Part shown: piece after piece, positions 45,677 to 55,784 of the stretch | Numbering within the stretch: the first letter of the stretch is position 1 | Layout of the letters: each line of letters starts with the position of its first letter | NCBI GenBank assembly: GCA_965649825.1 | Contig: OZ287694.1 | Coordinates: 1,736,001-1,800,000, forward strand | Origin: Penicillus capitatus | Lineage: Eukaryota; Chlorophyta | Direction of reading: 5' to 3' | DNA length: 64,000 nucleotides | The notes under the pieces: model-generated | What the model was told of the DNA's origin: nothing | Database searches by the model: none | The model's input: the letters and a program-made list of their open reading frames with translations, nothing else | Made by a program: the position numbers and the translations under genes

Positions 45677-45996
45677 ATGCTGAACGATTTCTACGACAAG
45701 TCGAAGGGAGGATTCAGGCCGGAAATGTATTGGATCAAGCTGCAGGTCGCGTCCAACACTGAGGGCAACACCGATGCTGTCGAGGAATTGTTTGAGCATC
45801 CGGTACACCGTGTGGACAGTCTCAGCAGGGACATTGCGATCGATCCTCCAAGGATTTGTCTGCGTCGAGTGCTGTCAACTCTCACGCGGCAGATGGGTCT
45901 GGATACTCCTTCCATTCGACCGAGATCGTCGAGCTGGCCAAAAGCAACCGTCAGATTGCTGCTGAACTCAGCACGTCGTTGAAAGTGATGGACTGA
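45677..45996 (+). pseudogene. Detached C-terminal end of the M1 aminopeptidase
   Basis: LNDFYDKSKGGFRPEMYWIK and VEELFEHP match the end domain of PepN (FYDRW...W...Q, ...LEHP). After a frame change, HAADGSGYSFHSTEIVELAK matches its last conserved motif (DGSGY.F...V..L). An in-frame TGA lies just upstream of the first motif with no acceptor between, so splicing to 45575 is not obvious. The frame change could be a 26-nt GT-AG intron (about 45810-45835) or an indel. Confidence 0.7.
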
Positions 45997-46573
45997 AACG
46001 ACGGCAAGTCAGAGACTAGTCTGCAGAATCGAAGACATCGAACAATTTATCATTAATCCGCGTTCGCTCGCCGTTTCTCCGCCTCCGCCTCGCATCAGCA
46101 TGCGCGCCGACGGCGTCCGGCGCACCGCGCCGCGCGCACACGACAGAAAGGACGGAAGAAATGGGATCCTGAACGACAGGAATGGGTGAAGAGGTATTAG
46201 CAGATCGCAGAGACGTCTGACCTCTCCGATACCATGAAATAGAGCTCGTCGGCCTGAAGTGAAGGTGGATGCCTGTTTTTTGTGTGTGCGGCAGGAGGTC
46301 GGTCGTCCCGCACGCCTCCACATCTATTCTGTTATTGTCGGATCGTTGATGGATCAAGCGGTCGTCTCTGAGTCGTGTGTGCTGGTGACGCGTCGTCATT
46401 AAGTCATTAAGGATGTGGCGGTATCGACCGCTCGCGTTCGTTTGTTCTCCGTCTGTGCTCAGTCGCGGCATCTCGTCTGACGATCTTCTTTGAAATCGAA
46501 GCTTATGGGCAGCCGTCGGTCGCGTTACCGTGCAAGTCATGCCGTCGTTGCAGACGCATTCCTAATGTGATCG
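45997..46573. other. Spacer, GC-rich
   Basis: Contains a GC-rich tract (46080-46140, GCGCGCCGACGGCGTCCGGC). No gene is recognised. Confidence 0.4.
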
Positions 46574-46786
46574 GTGCTTGCGGCGCAGCTCTTTGCAGAT
46601 ATCGTCCCGCAAGCCGCCGAGAATCTCCTTGCTCTCTGCACCGGTCGTCGCGGCGTAGATCGAAGAGGTGTTTGGACATTCGTTTGTGAGACGACAGGCG
46701 AGAATGGCCAAGGAAGAAGCAAAAAGCCATTGCACGATGAGAGATCTACCTTTCACCGCGCGATTCCAGACTTCGTGTGCCAGTAA
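46574..46786 (+). pseudogene. Cyclophilin (peptidyl-prolyl isomerase) fragment
   Basis: [22 protein letters not shown] and, after an intron-like insert (about 46650-46712), [20 protein letters not shown] match the cyclophilin consensus MELFAD.VPKTAENF.ALCTGE...KPLHYKGS.FHRVI..FMCQGGD. The catalytic FHR motif is kept, but the N-terminal strand and everything after FVCQ (GGD onward) are missing in frame. Probably a pseudogene fragment. Confidence 0.6.
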
Positions 46787-47088
46787 AACGCGCCGCCGTC
46801 GAGACAAGCGACCGAGTCAGTCATTCAGGAGAGAAAGTAAGATGGAGCTAGTTCGCAGTTCCGAGATACGGAGAGCGCGCCAATGCGACGAGCATGCCCG
46901 AACGGCATCCGACACATGTAACCCAACCCTTTTACAGATTACTGTCCAGAATAGATAGCTGCTCATCCTTCGTTTAGACGAAGTCTTCACTCGAACGCAA
47001 ACGGCGTCCTTTTCATTTTTTTACCGGACAGTGCAACTGTCTCTTAAAAGAATACCCGCGACAACTGCATGTTTTGGTAGGACAGAGA
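46787..47088. other. MFS 3 3' flank
   Basis: Homologous to the MFS 4 3' flank at about 51050-51318 (shared GAGAGCGCGCCA/GAAAGCGCGCCA and TTACAGATT), showing that MFS 3 and 4 are tandem duplicates with flanks. Confidence 0.6.
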
Positions 47089-48501
47089 TCAAGTGGATGA
47101 AGAAGGCGTCTGCAAGTCAGACAAGTCCTCATCCGGTTTGCCCGTCTTGTTTTTCAAAAGCGGATCTTCGACTCTCGCGATAAGCAGAGCCGCGACGAGA
47201 TAGGCTCCCCCGACCATAGGAACGGCAACATTGGATCCCAATGCATCCGTCACTCTTCCGTAAATCATTGGAATCACAATGCCTCCAATCGTCGCTGTTG
47301 AGTTGAACATAGAGGCAGCCACAGACCGCGTCGATGCTTCGCAAGACATAGTTGCCAGCGCCAACACGTAGCACCCGCAAACACGCACCGCACTTATAGC
47401 TCCTGTCAGCACCAGAAATCTGAGGAGAAAACCAGTATGTTGTATTCCTATCAAGGAAATCAGCAACACGCCTCCAGCAGCATACACGGCAGAGGCGACT
47501 CGGGGTCGATTGCGTACATTCAAACGACGTATCCACAGGGAAAGAAATCCAGAGACGAGAAACGGGATGGCTGTCATAATGATCGCCAGCGTTGCACTGC
47601 TGTGTTTGGAGCCGCACGTCTTGGTGTCTTCGTCGTCTTCTCCGTAGAGCATGTTCTGAATGATGAGTGTCGCCCAGAACATGAGGGTACTGTTTACGCC
47701 AACAACGATAAGGAAGCTGAATGCGCATACTCTCCACGTTCCATTGGAGACAACTCTCTTCACTGCTTCACAAAACGATACGTCACGCTCGTTCTGGTGG
47801 CCTCCTTGACTCTCAGCGATCCACTCTTTCTCCGCCGTTTCCAGGAAGGGAGCTGTCTGGGGGGAGGCTGGCAGAAGGAAGTACACTAATACGGCATACA
47901 GCATCGGCATGATGCCCTCGACAACAAAAAGAAATCGCCACCCCTTGACGTTCACGTAGGGGCCAAGGCTCAGCAAACCCGCAGAGAGAGGAGACGAAAG
48001 CGGCATCGAGAATGAAATGGCTGCGACAATCACACTGTATGCATTGGTGACATGTTCTGGCGGGTAGAACACGGGGATAATATACCACATCGCTGGAAGC
48101 GAGCCGCCCTCGGCAATTCCCAAAACAAAGCGAAGGACATAAAACTGCATGGTGTTCTGAATAAACCCCAATGCCGCAGCAACACTGCCCCAAGCAAAGA
48201 GGATGAAAGAGATCCATGCAGGCGCGCCGAAGCGCTGAAGCATGACGTTGCCTGCCACTTGCGACAGCAGGTAGCCGACGTAGAACAGACTGACCCCTTT
48301 GCCGTAGTCTTCGTGGGTCAGCTTCAGGTCATGACAGAGGTCGTTTGCCGCGTAGCCAATGTTACTGCGGTCGATATAGGACAGGAAGGTGACGCCGGCG
48401 CATAGAAGCAGAAAACGGCGGTCGAGTTTTCGAATCGTCGAAGTGGCGACATCTTCGACGAGTGGGACATACGGACTTTGCGAAGTCGTTTCGTTGTGCA
48501 T
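47089..48501 (-). CDS. MFS transporter 3, ACS type
   Basis: Single exon, 470 residues from the ATG at 48501, chosen because it aligns with the starts of the other three copies; an in-frame ORF extends upstream to 48570 with a hydrophobic stretch (LLLDVIILCCLSV). Helix-1 motif YIDRSNIGYAANDL, helix 4 LRFVLGIAEGGSLPAMW. The loop before helix 8 is GEDDEDTKTCGSKHSSA. It is the most diverged of the four. Inverted relative to MFS 1/2 and in tandem with MFS 4. Substrate unknown, likely an organic anion by family. Confidence 0.92.
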   Translation of the reverse strand: MHNETTSQSPYVPLVEDVATSTIRKLDRRFLLLCAGVTFLSYIDRSNIGYAANDLCHDLKLTHEDYGKGVSLFYVGYLLSQVAGNVMLQRFGAPAWISFILFAWGSVAAALGFIQNTMQFYVLRFVLGIAEGGSLPAMWYIIPVFYPPEHVTNAYSVIVAAISFSMPLSSPLSAGLLSLGPYVNVKGWRFLFVVEGIMPMLYAVLVYFLLPASPQTAPFLETAEKEWIAESQGGHQNERDVSFCEAVKRVVSNGTWRVCAFSFLIVVGVNSTLMFWATLIIQNMLYGEDDEDTKTCGSKHSSATLAIIMTAIPFLVSGFLSLWIRRLNVRNRPRVASAVYAAGGVLLISLIGIQHTGFLLRFLVLTGAISAVRVCGCYVLALATMSCEASTRSVAASMFNSTATIGGIVIPMIYGRVTDALGSNVAVPMVGGAYLVAALLIARVEDPLLKNKTGKPDEDLSDLQTPSSST

Positions 48502-48820
48502 TCGACGACAAGACACCGACAGACAACAAAGAATAATCACGTCGAGCAATAATGCGATGCGGTTTTTCACTTAGCGAAAATCGATAACGTCGTTCACAAT
48601 CGAATTGTCCGTTGTACATAAGTGTGATGATTCATACTAGATGGTCTTGTCCGTCAAATCTTTTGACGTGACAGCATCTTTCTCTGTTGAGGCAATGAAT
48701 AACGGATTCAGAAAGAGTGACAAACTGCACAGTCGTCACTTGTTTATCATTTACGTCCTGCAGCGACAATTATTTTCCTAGCGACGGCCAACCGTGCTCT
48801 CTACTGCGTTCTTGCCAGAT

Positions 48821-49110
48821 TCAGGCCTGCGCTTGATCTGTTTGGGTCGTCAGGCGTTCATTTTCTGGAGCTGCCTGCCGAAGTGTCTCTGCGAGGTTTC
48901 GCATCCTCTGCTGGATTTCTTGGACTCGCCTCTCTACGTTCCCCATCCGATCTGCCAGTTTCGATTCGCTCTTTCGCAGCTCCTGTCGGATCACATTCGC
49001 CAGTTCAAGGATCTTGCCCTGCCGCGTCGCAATCCTGTCGGCTCCAAGCGGCTCTGCTGGCATGAGGAAATGGAAGCATCTCTGCAGTGGCTGGACAGGT
49101 ATCCCTGACG
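48821..49110 (-). pseudogene. Channel relic: tail motif and coiled coil
   Basis: Minus-strand frame with RCFHFLMPAEPLGADR, equivalent to the YFHYLVP motif, and a coiled coil (SKLADRMGNVERRVQEIQQR). Helices and pore are not found upstream. Placed beside MFS 3 as the relic at 22240 is placed beside MFS 2. Confidence 0.6.
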
Positions 49111-49599
49111 CGTGGTACTTGACGGTGGGGCCTTGACCGGTCAAAACAGGGGTCTTGATATCCAGCAGTCTTCGCACATATGGCTTTCAAGGACGTTTCT
49201 GCGCGATCAGTCTCTGTGTCCGGTTGACGCCGGCGCGGAACGAGAAAGAATCGGTCACCAGATGGGCCACGACAGCTGTACAGTTGTCAAGCGACTAAAG
49301 GTCACCAGTATTATTGCAACTGTGCATACGGAAATGCTGGACAAGGAAGGCACCATGCAAGGGCGTTCATGCCCTAACTCCATTGCGCTAATCAACAAAT
49401 CTCAGCTTCCCTCGTTTTACCCTATAATCAGCTCGTCATTATCACAGCGCTTCGTTCTTCATCCGTTTGTCTGTCAGAAACACACGATACTGTGAAAGAA
49501 TGGCACGATTCTGACGAAACGATGATGGGACGTCCATGTAATAGTGACATCTCTGTCACTTAGCACTTGTCGCGTCTTTGGCTATGCGACGTAACCATC
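49111..49599. other. Spacer, no gene seen
   Basis: No coding pattern or RNA gene recognised. Confidence 0.4.
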
Positions 49600-49990
49600 A
49601 CTGCTGAGTCGCAAACAAGTCGTGATGACTGGGAGTGAGTTCCTAAGAAGTTCCTAGGAAACTTCTAGAAGTTCATACCGAATTCCCTAGTCTCATTGAG
49701 AATTTTATCGCGAACTCACTGTTGAAGTTCATCGATTTTTCCTGTCGTCACATCAGGGTCTGAGTATTTAAGCAAGGCTTTGACACATAAAACCACCTTT
49801 CGCTTAACATCTAAGTTTACACCTGTGTTCCGAATCGTATACAATCTGTCTCTGTTTTACAAAAACATTCGCTGTCTATCATCAAGTTGTAACAAGTCGC
49901 CCTTTGCTGCAAAGCTGTTTGTGTGGCCTCCGAACTTTCGCCCATCCTCATCCAGCTTTAAGGCTTCCGCTGCGCCTGTGAGATGAGCCA
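49600..49990. repeat. LTR-like segment, uninterrupted copy
   Basis: Reverse-orientation homolog of 33490-33637 plus 35444-35650 without the gag-only element between them, so it is an empty-site paralog. Contains a TTCTAGAAGTTC-type palindromic patch near 49660. Confidence 0.75.
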
Positions 49991-50394
49991 ACACGGGAAC
50001 GACTCCGGCAACAATGCTCCTCCTCCACCCCCCGGCCAAGGCGAGGAAGAAATACGCGTCGTCCAAGCAGAGGACGTCGAAAGGGAGGTACAGGGAGGAA
50101 GTGCCGGAGGAAGTTCTTCACAGATACGTCTGTCGCCGTGCGGTGGGATGGGTTCTTCTCTTGCTCCTGGCTGCGCCTCGGCGTGGTCGTGTGGTGACGC
50201 GCCTTGCTCACCCTCTTCTTCTAGACGTTCCTCGGAAGGACCGGGAGCACCGCTTCTTCAAGGATGACGGGGATGTCGACACCGCGGTCTTCAGAGCTCC
50301 TCCGGGTGTCGTCGAGATCGAACGTCTTACAAAGAACGACAGAAAGGCAAAGCTCAAGCCGTCCTCCACCTCTTATCCGGTTCTGGTGATGTGA
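49983..50394 (+). other. Possible retroelement Gag start
   Basis: Directly after the LTR-like segment a frame begins MSQHGNDSGNNAPPPPPGQG and a second frame ends VVEIERLTKNDRKAKLK. This placement would suit a decayed gag gene. No domain is recognised. Confidence 0.3.
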
Positions 50395-50515
50395 CTTTCC
50401 TAGGCAGGCGAGTCATCCGAGCGCCGGAACCAAAGAAACGCGCCTCAGATGACTCAACCAGCGTCCCCCACCGCATGGACCCCACGAAAACAAGACAGTA
50501 GTCCCATCGCCGGGC
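50395..50515. repeat. Diverged relative of the gag-only element LTR
   Basis: Shares CGGAACCAAAGAAA / CAGAACCAGAGAAA, TGACTCAACCA / TGATTCAACCA and a GGGCGACA end with 35345-35438. Confidence 0.6.
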
Positions 50516-50559
50516 GACAACGTCTTACCTGTATTTTCCGAACTCATATTTATCAAAAG

Positions 50560-50730
50560 GGTTCTCTGCCGCTGCTCCTGGTTTCGTTCTTTCAACGTTC
50601 GTGTCCATGGAAAGAAAGCAATCGTCTTCTGATGTCTGATGTCTCAGGACATAGTGAATTCAGTTCTTTAAAGAAACTGGCTCCATCCAAGGTTTCCTCG
50701 AGATTCTGTGGGTTGAATGCAAATCGCTGA
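50560..50730 (+). pseudogene. Relic of the 3' end of the 40.4-kb frame
   Basis: Aligns with 40750-40885 (AACGTTCGTGTCCATGGAAA against AACGTCCGTGTCCCCGGAAA), ending with the same LNANR stop. Frame differs, so it is decayed. Confidence 0.5.
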
Positions 50731-51318
50731 ACGACAAAGCGGTCTTGGGACAGGACCAAGCAGAGGTGTTCAGTCCTTCGGAGCCATATGCTTCCTGATT
50801 CGACGGAGACGCGAAGAGTAGGTTTCAGAGTCCGGCAAAGGCGCGAACGGTTCGAGCCATTGGTACGGTTTCGTTGAGCAACTCGGCTTGTTCGAGTTGC
50901 TGTTCATTTCCTTTCTGTTGCGCGACGAAGTATCCGCAAACCGACCTCCGTAGCTGTGCTTGATCTTGTGCCGAGATATGCGAGATGCAAATAATCGAGA
51001 CAGAAGGCAATGCGCCAATTTAACGCGAGATCAATCGTCCTGAAGAGACGTTGAGTGACCGAGCTGACGTTGCGTAGGAGAACGCAAGCTGCACCAACGC
51101 GCAATCTGGAGATGCGGAAAGCGCGCCAGAGCAACGGGTACGCCCAAACGCATTCGACTGATATAACCCCCTTACAGATTCGTCTCTAGAATATATGCTC
51201 ATCCTCCGTTTAGTTGAAGGATTCGCCGGCACGTAAGCAACGTCCTTGATCATAAAGAAAGATTGATCGTCTCTTGAGATACTAACTACTGCAGCTGTTC
51301 ATCTCGACAGCAAAAGAA
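50731..51318. other. MFS 4 3' flank and spacer
   Basis: From about 51050 it repeats the MFS 3 3' flank. Nothing else is recognised. Confidence 0.45.
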
Positions 51319-52731
51319 TTAAGCGGATGAAGAAGACGCCTGCGTATGAGCGGAGTCTTCGTTGGGTCTGTCCACGTTCTTCTTCATAAGCGGATCTTCG
51401 ACTCTCGCGATCAGCAGAGCTGCGACAAGATAGGATCCACCAACCACAGAAACGGCAATACTGGACCCCAGTACATCCGTCAATTTGCCGAAGATTATCG
51501 GAAATGCGATGGCGCCAATCGTCGCCACCGAAGTGTTGGCAGAAGCAGCCACGCCTTGGATCGATGCATCGCATGACGTAATCGCCAATGCCACCATATA
51601 GCAGAAGCTAACGTACCCCACAGTGATCGCTCCCGTCAACAGAAACAGCCGGACAACAAGTACGATGTGTGATGTTCCGATCCACGAAATCATCAACACG
51701 CCGCCAACTGTGTAAACGATGGCGGCGACTCGGGGTCGATTACGCACAACGAGTCGACGCGTCCACAGGCAAAACACTCCGCAGACGAGATAGGGAATGG
51801 CTGTCATAACGACGGCCAGTGCTGCGCTGCCGTGTTTGGAGCCGCATGTCTCGGTGTCTCCGTCTCCGTCTCCGTAGAGCATGCCATGAATGATTAGCGT
51901 TGTCCAGAAAATGAGGATACTGTCGATGCCAAAGCTTATCAGGCAGCAGGCGGTGCTCAGCCACCACGTCCCATTCGAAACAACCTTCCTCATTTCTTCC
52001 CAGAATGAGAGATTGTTATTTTTATCCTGTTTTCCTTGGTTCACAGCAATCCACTCCTTCTCCTCAGCCACCAAGAATGAAGCGGTTTCGGGCGTTGCCG
52101 GCAGGAACAAGTAAATCACTACGGTGTACATCATAGTCATGATGCCTCCAAGAAAAACAACCAAGCGCCACCCCTTGACGTTCACGCAGGGGCCAAGGCG
52201 CAACAAACCAGCAGAGATAGGAGATACAATCGGCATTGCGAACGAAATGGCCGCGAAAATAACGCTGTATGCATTGGTGACATGTTTTGACGGGTAGAAC
52301 ATGGGAATGATATACCACACGGCTGGAAACACGCCCCCATGGGCAACGCCTGAAGCAAAACGAAGAACATAAAAATGCGCCGCGTTCTGAATAAACCCAT
52401 GTGCTGCACCAATGAAGCCCCAAGCAAAAACGATAAAAGAGATCCACGCCGGCGCGCCGAAGCGCTGAAGCATGACGTTACCTGCCAATTCCGACAGCAG
52501 GTAGCCGACGTAGAACAGACTGACCCCGTTGCCATATTCCCCGTGGGTCAGTTTCAAGTCCGTACAGAGATCGTTTGCTGCGTAGACGACGCCGCTGCGG
52601 TCAACGTACGACAGGAAGGTGACCCCGGCAAGGAGAAGAAGAAAACGGCGGTCCAGTTTCCGAATCGTCGAACGAGCGACGTCCACCTCTGGAGGAACGT
52701 GGGCTACTTGCAACGTCGTCGGTGACTGCAT
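51319..52731 (-). CDS. MFS transporter 4, ACS type
   Basis: Single exon, 470 residues from the ATG at 52731, the start conserved with MFS 1 and 2 (MQSPTT). Helix 1 reads YVDRSGVVYAANDLCTDLKL: the usual Asn-Ile-Gly of DRSNIGYA is changed to Gly-Val-Val. Helix 4 is LRFASGVAHGGVFPAVW, replacing LGFAEGG. The acidic loop is reduced to GDGDGDTETC but GSKH is kept. These changes fall in helices that shape the substrate pocket, so transport may differ. Intact frame. Confidence 0.92.
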   Translation of the reverse strand: MQSPTTLQVAHVPPEVDVARSTIRKLDRRFLLLLAGVTFLSYVDRSGVVYAANDLCTDLKLTHGEYGNGVSLFYVGYLLSELAGNVMLQRFGAPAWISFIVFAWGFIGAAHGFIQNAAHFYVLRFASGVAHGGVFPAVWYIIPMFYPSKHVTNAYSVIFAAISFAMPIVSPISAGLLRLGPCVNVKGWRLVVFLGGIMTMMYTVVIYLFLPATPETASFLVAEEKEWIAVNQGKQDKNNNLSFWEEMRKVVSNGTWWLSTACCLISFGIDSILIFWTTLIIHGMLYGDGDGDTETCGSKHGSAALAVVMTAIPYLVCGVFCLWTRRLVVRNRPRVAAIVYTVGGVLMISWIGTSHIVLVVRLFLLTGAITVGYVSFCYMVALAITSCDASIQGVAASANTSVATIGAIAFPIIFGKLTDVLGSSIAVSVVGGSYLVAALLIARVEDPLMKKNVDRPNEDSAHTQASSSSA

Positions 52732-53040
52732 CGGGAAAAACGTTTGCGGACAACAAGGCGGCGGATCAACCGAATTTGAAACAGCGACGCCGACAGCCGC
52801 GTACAGTACACGATTCTGTTCGTTGGCTGTCAACGCATGCCCGATCACGTCCCGTTATTCGACGTCTTGTCGACGTCGTCTGTCGCCAACCGTAACGTCA
52901 CATCTGTCACAGGAAAACATAAGTGAACATGTCAGTCGTGCCAGAATGGTTACATAGTGATGCGACAGACCGTTCGTCCGCACTGAAAGCATGGTGGAAA
53001 CAAGGAACTACAACAGAATCTTGAAACCGTAAACATTGAT
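52732..53040. other. MFS 4 5' flank
   Basis: Reverse homolog of 16894-17211. Presumed promoter. Confidence 0.5.
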
Positions 53041-53047
53041 CGATCGA

Positions 53048-54114
53048 TCAACTGGATCCATCCTGACATCTCTCGAGGACATGTCGACCATCCAGCAACG
53101 ACAAACGAGGATTCGTTCGGCACTCTCGGCTGAATCCTTGGAGTATCTTCTTAAGCGCGTCGTACATTTCTGCCGTCGAGCCACCGTTCTGCAGAGCCTC
53201 CTGATTCTGGTGCGTCCGAAGTGACAGCAACTGTCTTATCAAGCGTCGGTCTGCCGTCGCATCCGTCGAGTGAGATAAATTCCGTCTCCCCAAACGAGAT
53301 CCCGCGGAAGAATGCCGCACAGTTCGAGCCGCCAGACGGCCGAAGCCACCTGCCGGTGACGAGAAGAGCATCGCGAGCACACTGAGTTCGGCGACAGACG
53401 ATGATCGGTCAGAAGTGCTCGGCGAAGGACAGCATCCTCCACGCCCTCTCCTCTCCCGTCCTGATGGAGAGCACGAGTCCCAGTCCGTTCAACTCGGCGC
53501 GGCTGACGAAGATCATCTGCATTTCGTCGTCCCTGACGAGACGGGCCCTCTCACCATCCAACAGACTCCAACCAAAGGGGAGTGGCCGACGAGCTGAGCG
53601 ATCCATTCTTCGGCGAACAGACATGCGTCCGAGGTCTCTTCTTCGTCGATGGAGAAAGCAGACTCCGAGAAATCGTCGAGGAACTCGACGAACTGCGATG
53701 GGCTGCCGTCGAAGAAGCTGATGGCGATGACTTACCGATATTTGTATGCGTCGTCGACACGGCTCTGCGAAGTCTCTCTTCTCCCAGACTCTACAACAGA
53801 TGTATTATTCTCGGTCACTCCGCGAGAAGCTTGGCCGAAAGACTCTGCGGTCTTGAGAGACGAGACACTCGGAATTGCAGAGAAGGAGTAGCACGGACGT
53901 TCTAACTGTTCCAGTGCGTCATCTGTGACAGATTCAATGACAGCAAGGCACTTTCCACTTGCATCACTCGGTGGGATCGGGTCTGTCGTTCAACGAGTAT
54001 GGGACGCCCTGACTGACACATCAGCCATATGAATGGAAGGTAAATGATGGGCCCAATCCCCAACCCATGGATAAACAGTATTGGCGTACGGCACGCATCT
54101 GCAGAGAACTTCAT
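53048..54114 (-). pseudogene. Hydrolase-like gene, copy 2
   Basis: Starts at ATG 54114 with TPILFIHGLGIGPIIYLPFI, which fits the oxyanion-hole HG segment of alpha/beta hydrolases (pattern PilfiHGlGiG). Later minus-strand segments include SFFDGSPSQFVEFLDDFSES, FAEEWIAQLVGHSPLVG, AELNGLGLVLSIRTGEERAW and the shared C-terminus LLDGRHVLERCQDGSS. A VGHSPLVG stretch could be a degenerate nucleophile elbow but lacks G-x-S-x-G. Joining the segments needs several introns of unusual shortness (about 38 nt) or frame changes. The hydrolase call rests on one motif. An upstream conserved part extends to about 54830. Confidence 0.35.
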
Positions 54115-54830
54115 GAAACACCTCTGCTGATGGTGCGAGAGGCCTGGCAGAATCCGTTGTCCGTGCTGGAACTAGAGAAAACGAAAAGGGAAAGGCACGG
54201 CGTTTCTCTGATGTCATTCATTACCTTCAGGGCTGGAGTTGCGAAGCGGAAGGTGCCATCTGTCCGTCGAGGGATCGTTAAGGCAAGCGGCGGTAGGCGA
54301 ACGGGTCTGTCGGTCGGCCAATTGCACATCCCTTGACATAGAATTGAAGGCGCCGAAGTCGGAGAAGAGGAAGCCCAGGTTGTCGGCCAGATGCGTTGTA
54401 CGAAGGCAGCAGAGGACGCGGCTGACGACATGACGTGACGGCTCCATTCTGGATGAATCGCACAACTGTCCTTCGGACGATCCATCACGGCGTGTTCTGG
54501 TCATCTTCGTCTTCTCGAACGCTTGCTGTGGGCGAGAGCTGTCGAGACGTGAAAGCTTCCGCCAGATGAGCAGGGGAGTCTGCGTGGTGGACAGGCGAAA
54601 GCGAGCTGAGGCGGAATTCGGGCTCGTCGCGAGCCTCATCCAACCGTTCCCTTTCGAGAGAAGCAACGCACAGAGGCAAAACGGAAACCGTCGCTGAGAG
54701 CCACAGAGATGGGAGGGAGCATGCCGCCGAAAGAAATCTTCCAACCTCGAGTTGGCTCGTCGTGGCTGACTACATACAAATGACACATTCGGTGCAGATG
54801 ATGGCGACAGATGCATCTGTCGAGACGAAC

Positions 54831-55329
54831 TTTACGTCTGATTTTTAACCATTCGACCAGCGCATTGGGCATAACGCACCTCGCGACAAAAGGAAAGCAT
54901 CGCGAGTTTCGCCAACGGCGATGAAACGGCGATGATCACGACAGCAAACGCGCTCGTGCTATGACAATAGCTAGTGTTTCGCTGTCCTTTACTGTCACGT
55001 ACCACTGGGCGTCCGTGAGCATTTGGTGTAAAACACTCCGTCACATACGCAGCACGCAACCTATATCGTATCACCGCTGCGGCGATTCTGAAAGTCTCCG
55101 AGTGCGAGGAACTTGCGTCTGCACGATGTCTCGTGCAGAACCCTTGCGGTTGGAAAGTAATGCATTCGAGGACGCCATTGCGATGCCGCCAGTATTAGGT
55201 CGATGCTAATCGACTCGCACTGCTCTTCGTGAAGTCGAAAGATAGAGAAGCTGCCCAGTCGACAAGAGACGATTCTTGGCTTTCACGTTGTCAAGACAAA
55301 GCGCTTTCCTCTGAATTTGCGAACAACAA
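54831..55329. other. Spacer, no gene seen
   Basis: 54830-54960 is homologous in reverse to 13780-13950. The rest shows no gene. Confidence 0.45.
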
Positions 55330-55784
55330 GAGTTGACGCTTGAGTGCTTTGCTTACACGAGAATCAACGATCGGCTTCATAAGAAGACCGTAAACCAGAA
55401 GTGGAAGTTTAGACGACAGCGAAAAGTGTCCATTCGATAGACCAACCTGAACGTCGCCGTCAGCGCGCACTTCGCATCTTTTCGCCCAGAAGCATTAAGT
55501 GACAGCGCAGAATGCTCGTTTACCCACTGACCGTCTCTCCTCAATGGAGCAGAATGGCGAATAATCATGTCTGTCGACTGGTGCGTGCAGAGAACAGTTT
55601 CGTATGGATATGGCAATAAGGAACACACCAGTCAGTCTATTAACAAACCAGCATCTACAGCACGTTCCCAACAGAGTGCGTTAAAACTGTCGTTTGCTAA
55701 CCCGTCTCGCTTGTTCGTACGAGTCCAGGTACCTTCAAATGAGAATTTGTGCTGAAAAGATAGTCGAATGATTCTGAGACGATT
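55330..55784. repeat. 3' flank of channel F (copy of 1803-2330)
   Basis: Reverse homolog of the channel A 3' flank, see 1803-2330. Confidence 0.75.
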
